In this document: piece after piece, positions 6,049 through 7,091 of the stretch
Layout of the letters: each line of letters begins with the position of its first letter
Numbering within the stretch: position 1 is the first letter of the stretch
Source: Candidatus Parvarchaeota archaeon
Lineage (GTDB): Archaea > Nanobdellota > Nanobdellia > Parvarchaeales > Parvarchaeaceae
Assembly (NCBI GenBank): GCA_025920305.1
Contig: JAPDMB010000026.1
Coordinates: forward strand, 1 to 7,091
DNA length: 7,091 nt
Direction of reading: 5' to 3'
Translations under genes and position numbers: made by a program
The notes under the pieces: generated by a model
The model's database searches: none
What the model was told of the DNA's origin: nothing
The model's input: only the letters and a program-made list of their open reading frames with translations

Positions 6049-6495
6049 ATGTACTTAGATATAAGGTACGACAAACCAGACATTCCGTGGAAAGAATTTG
6101 AAAATGAGACGGCAGACATATTCGAATCTTTCGGCTACCACGTGCTGAGAGATGTGAACTTTAAGACTGGTAGAAGATATCAAATAGATGTGATCGCCTT
6201 CGATAACATCAGGGTGTTCTGCATAGACTGTAAATACCATAAATATATTTCCCCCTCTATAGAGGAATTTTTTACATCTAAGCAGATCGACCGGATGAGG
6301 GAGTATCTTAAGCTGGATAAGCGAGACTTCCTAGGCAAGAGGATATTCTTTTTTCTAGTAACTAGATATGCGAATGATTTCGCTTCCAGGCAGACAGTCA
6401 ATAAGATTCTGTCAGTGGGCATACACCAATTGAATTATCTTTTGAATAACATCGAAGTCTATGAGGATCGTCTTCTATCGCTCAAATTCGATTGA
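6049..6495 (+). CDS. Small PD-(D/E)XK (restriction endonuclease-like/Mrr-like) nuclease-fold protein
   Basis: The 148-residue soluble protein has the layout of PD-(D/E)XK nucleases. An N-terminal helix WKEFENETADIFESFGYHV (14-32) offers Glu18 or Glu20. A strand with YQIDVIA follows (44-50, Asp47), then FCIDCKYHKY (57-66) with Asp60-Cys-Lys62 as the D-x-K pair, and a later helix with Gln79. These resemble the catalytic residues of Mrr-like and archaeal Holliday-junction resolvase-like enzymes, so metal-dependent DNA cleavage is plausible. No separate DNA-recognition domain, helicase or methyltransferase is present, so it is not a recognisable restriction system. ATG 6049 lies at the expected distance from a TATA-like box and lacks a Shine-Dalgarno site. 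The target and cellular role are unknown. Confidence 0.75.
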   Translation: MYLDIRYDKPDIPWKEFENETADIFESFGYHVLRDVNFKTGRRYQIDVIAFDNIRVFCIDCKYHKYISPSIEEFFTSKQIDRMREYLKLDKRDFLGKRIFFFLVTRYANDFASRQTVNKILSVGIHQLNYLLNNIEVYEDRLLSLKFD

Positions 6496-7091
6496 CTACT
6501 CAGTTCTATTCGCGAGGATAAACTGTAAGTTTGCACCTTCTTTTACGGTGTATTCCAGCTTTAAAGGATAGTTGTTTGAAAATGATATCTTCACCTCCTT
6601 GTCTGGATCCAGCATGTTTATCATCTTCTGCAGGTAATCCACCGAGTATTTCGATTTAGTAAGCCCTTCGCTCTTTATGTTGAATATCTCCTTATTCGAG
6701 TTCATAGAGAATGACTCAAGGAACTCTTTATCTACGTTCTTAGCGCTCATGCTGAACTTGTCCTCGTCTATCATGAAGTACATCGAGTCGTCCACAGTCG
6801 AGGCCATCTTAACTCCATTCTTTATAATGGAGCTGAGCAGCACGATCTCAGCCGTCATCTTCAGCTGCGGGATCTTTTGGGCGGTATAATCCTCATCTAT
6901 AAGAGGGATGGTGAATTCTATCTCATTCCTATCCTTGATTATTATCTTCAGCCTCCCTTTCATGTCTTTCAATTGCACTTTGCTGCCTTCCTTTGCGAAC
7001 CTAAGGATGGAATTAAGGTCATAGAGCGATATAGACAGCCTGACATCTTTGTCCACATCATACAGGGAGAACATCTCTTTCTTGGCGTCGA
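6496..7091 (-). CDS. pcn: DNA polymerase sliding clamp PCNA, 5' end beyond the window
   Basis: PCNA forms a ring around DNA and tethers replicative polymerase, Fen1, ligase and other partners. About 198 C-terminal residues are visible, reading from the right edge to a TAG at 6496-6498; roughly the first 50 of a typical 245-250 are missing. Family landmarks are KEMFSLYDVDKDVRLSISL, LNSILRFAKEGSKVQLK, the FTIPLIDED segment entering the interdomain loop, DKFSMSAKN in the second domain, SKYSVDYLQKMI, NYPLKLEYTV and the ending FILANRTE (family form FxLAPRxE). The Met at 7072-7074 is internal, since the frame and the similarity continue upstream of it. The gene converges on the nuclease-like gene with adjacent stop codons. 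Confidence 0.93.
   Translation of the reverse strand, partial: DAKKEMFSLYDVDKDVRLSISLYDLNSILRFAKEGSKVQLKDMKGRLKIIIKDRNEIEFTIPLIDEDYTAQKIPQLKMTAEIVLLSSIIKNGVKMASTVDDSMYFMIDEDKFSMSAKNVDKEFLESFSMNSNKEIFNIKSEGLTKSKYSVDYLQKMINMLDPDKEVKISFSNNYPLKLEYTVKEGANLQFILANRTE

Noticed and set aside
6283..6309. PCNA-interacting (PIP) box in the nuclease-like protein at Gln79
   Set aside because: The Q-x-x-hydrophobic-x-x-aromatic-aromatic pattern is not met, because Arg82 stands at the hydrophobic position. Gln79 fits better as part of the nuclease fold, and no PIP-like C terminus is present.
6049..6495. Restriction-modification or other defence system
   Set aside because: No methyltransferase, specificity subunit, helicase or toxin-antitoxin partner is visible; the neighbours are housekeeping genes.
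7072..7074. Met codon as the start of the - strand clamp gene
   Set aside because: The frame stays open to the window edge and the preceding residues (KKE before Met) continue the PCNA similarity. The first domain would also be truncated.

Overview
The window is an archaeal chromosome segment carrying the distal part of the spc-type ribosomal protein operon. On the + strand the order is uS14 (3' end only), uS8, uL6, eL32, eL19, uL18, uS5, uL30, uL15, SecY and an EMC3/TMCO1-like (DUF106) membrane insertase. Two non-ribosomal genes follow: a small PD-(D/E)XK nuclease-fold protein on the + strand, and the sliding clamp PCNA on the - strand, whose 5' end lies beyond the right edge. The presence of eL32 and eL19, the archaeal/eukaryotic forms of uS5 and uL30, an archaeal SecY and a PCNA place the sequence in Archaea.

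Region 1-3854 is ribosome biogenesis. The genes are packed very tightly: five-base or shorter gaps alternate with overlaps of 11, 41, 17 and 17 bases, and several Shine-Dalgarno-like sites sit inside the preceding gene or over its stop codon. This points to one co-transcribed, translationally coupled unit. Region 3858-5977 is membrane protein biogenesis: the SecY channel followed after 5 bases by the Oxa1-superfamily insertase, with no adenylate kinase gene between or immediately after them as in many archaeal spc operons. The logic is that ribosomes and the membrane machinery receiving their nascent chains are expressed together.

The only real intergenic space is 5978-6048 (71 bases). It holds a weak hairpin plus a T-run that could end the operon, overlapping an AT-rich TATA-like box placed about 28 bases upstream of the next ATG, which suits a leaderless transcript. 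The nuclease-like gene and PCNA are convergent, and their stop codons touch with no base between them.

The extreme compaction, the Lys/Gly-rich insertion in uS5 and the lack of adk after secY suggest a reduced-genome archaeon, perhaps a DPANN lineage such as Micrarchaeota. This is inference from memory of these families and is not proven by the window. I see no CRISPR, insertion sequence, tRNA or rRNA, and no convincing undescribed system. The most unusual points are the large eL32/eL19 overlap, the secY-insertase pairing with its large Cys-pair ectodomain, and the nuclease/PCNA tail-to-tail arrangement.
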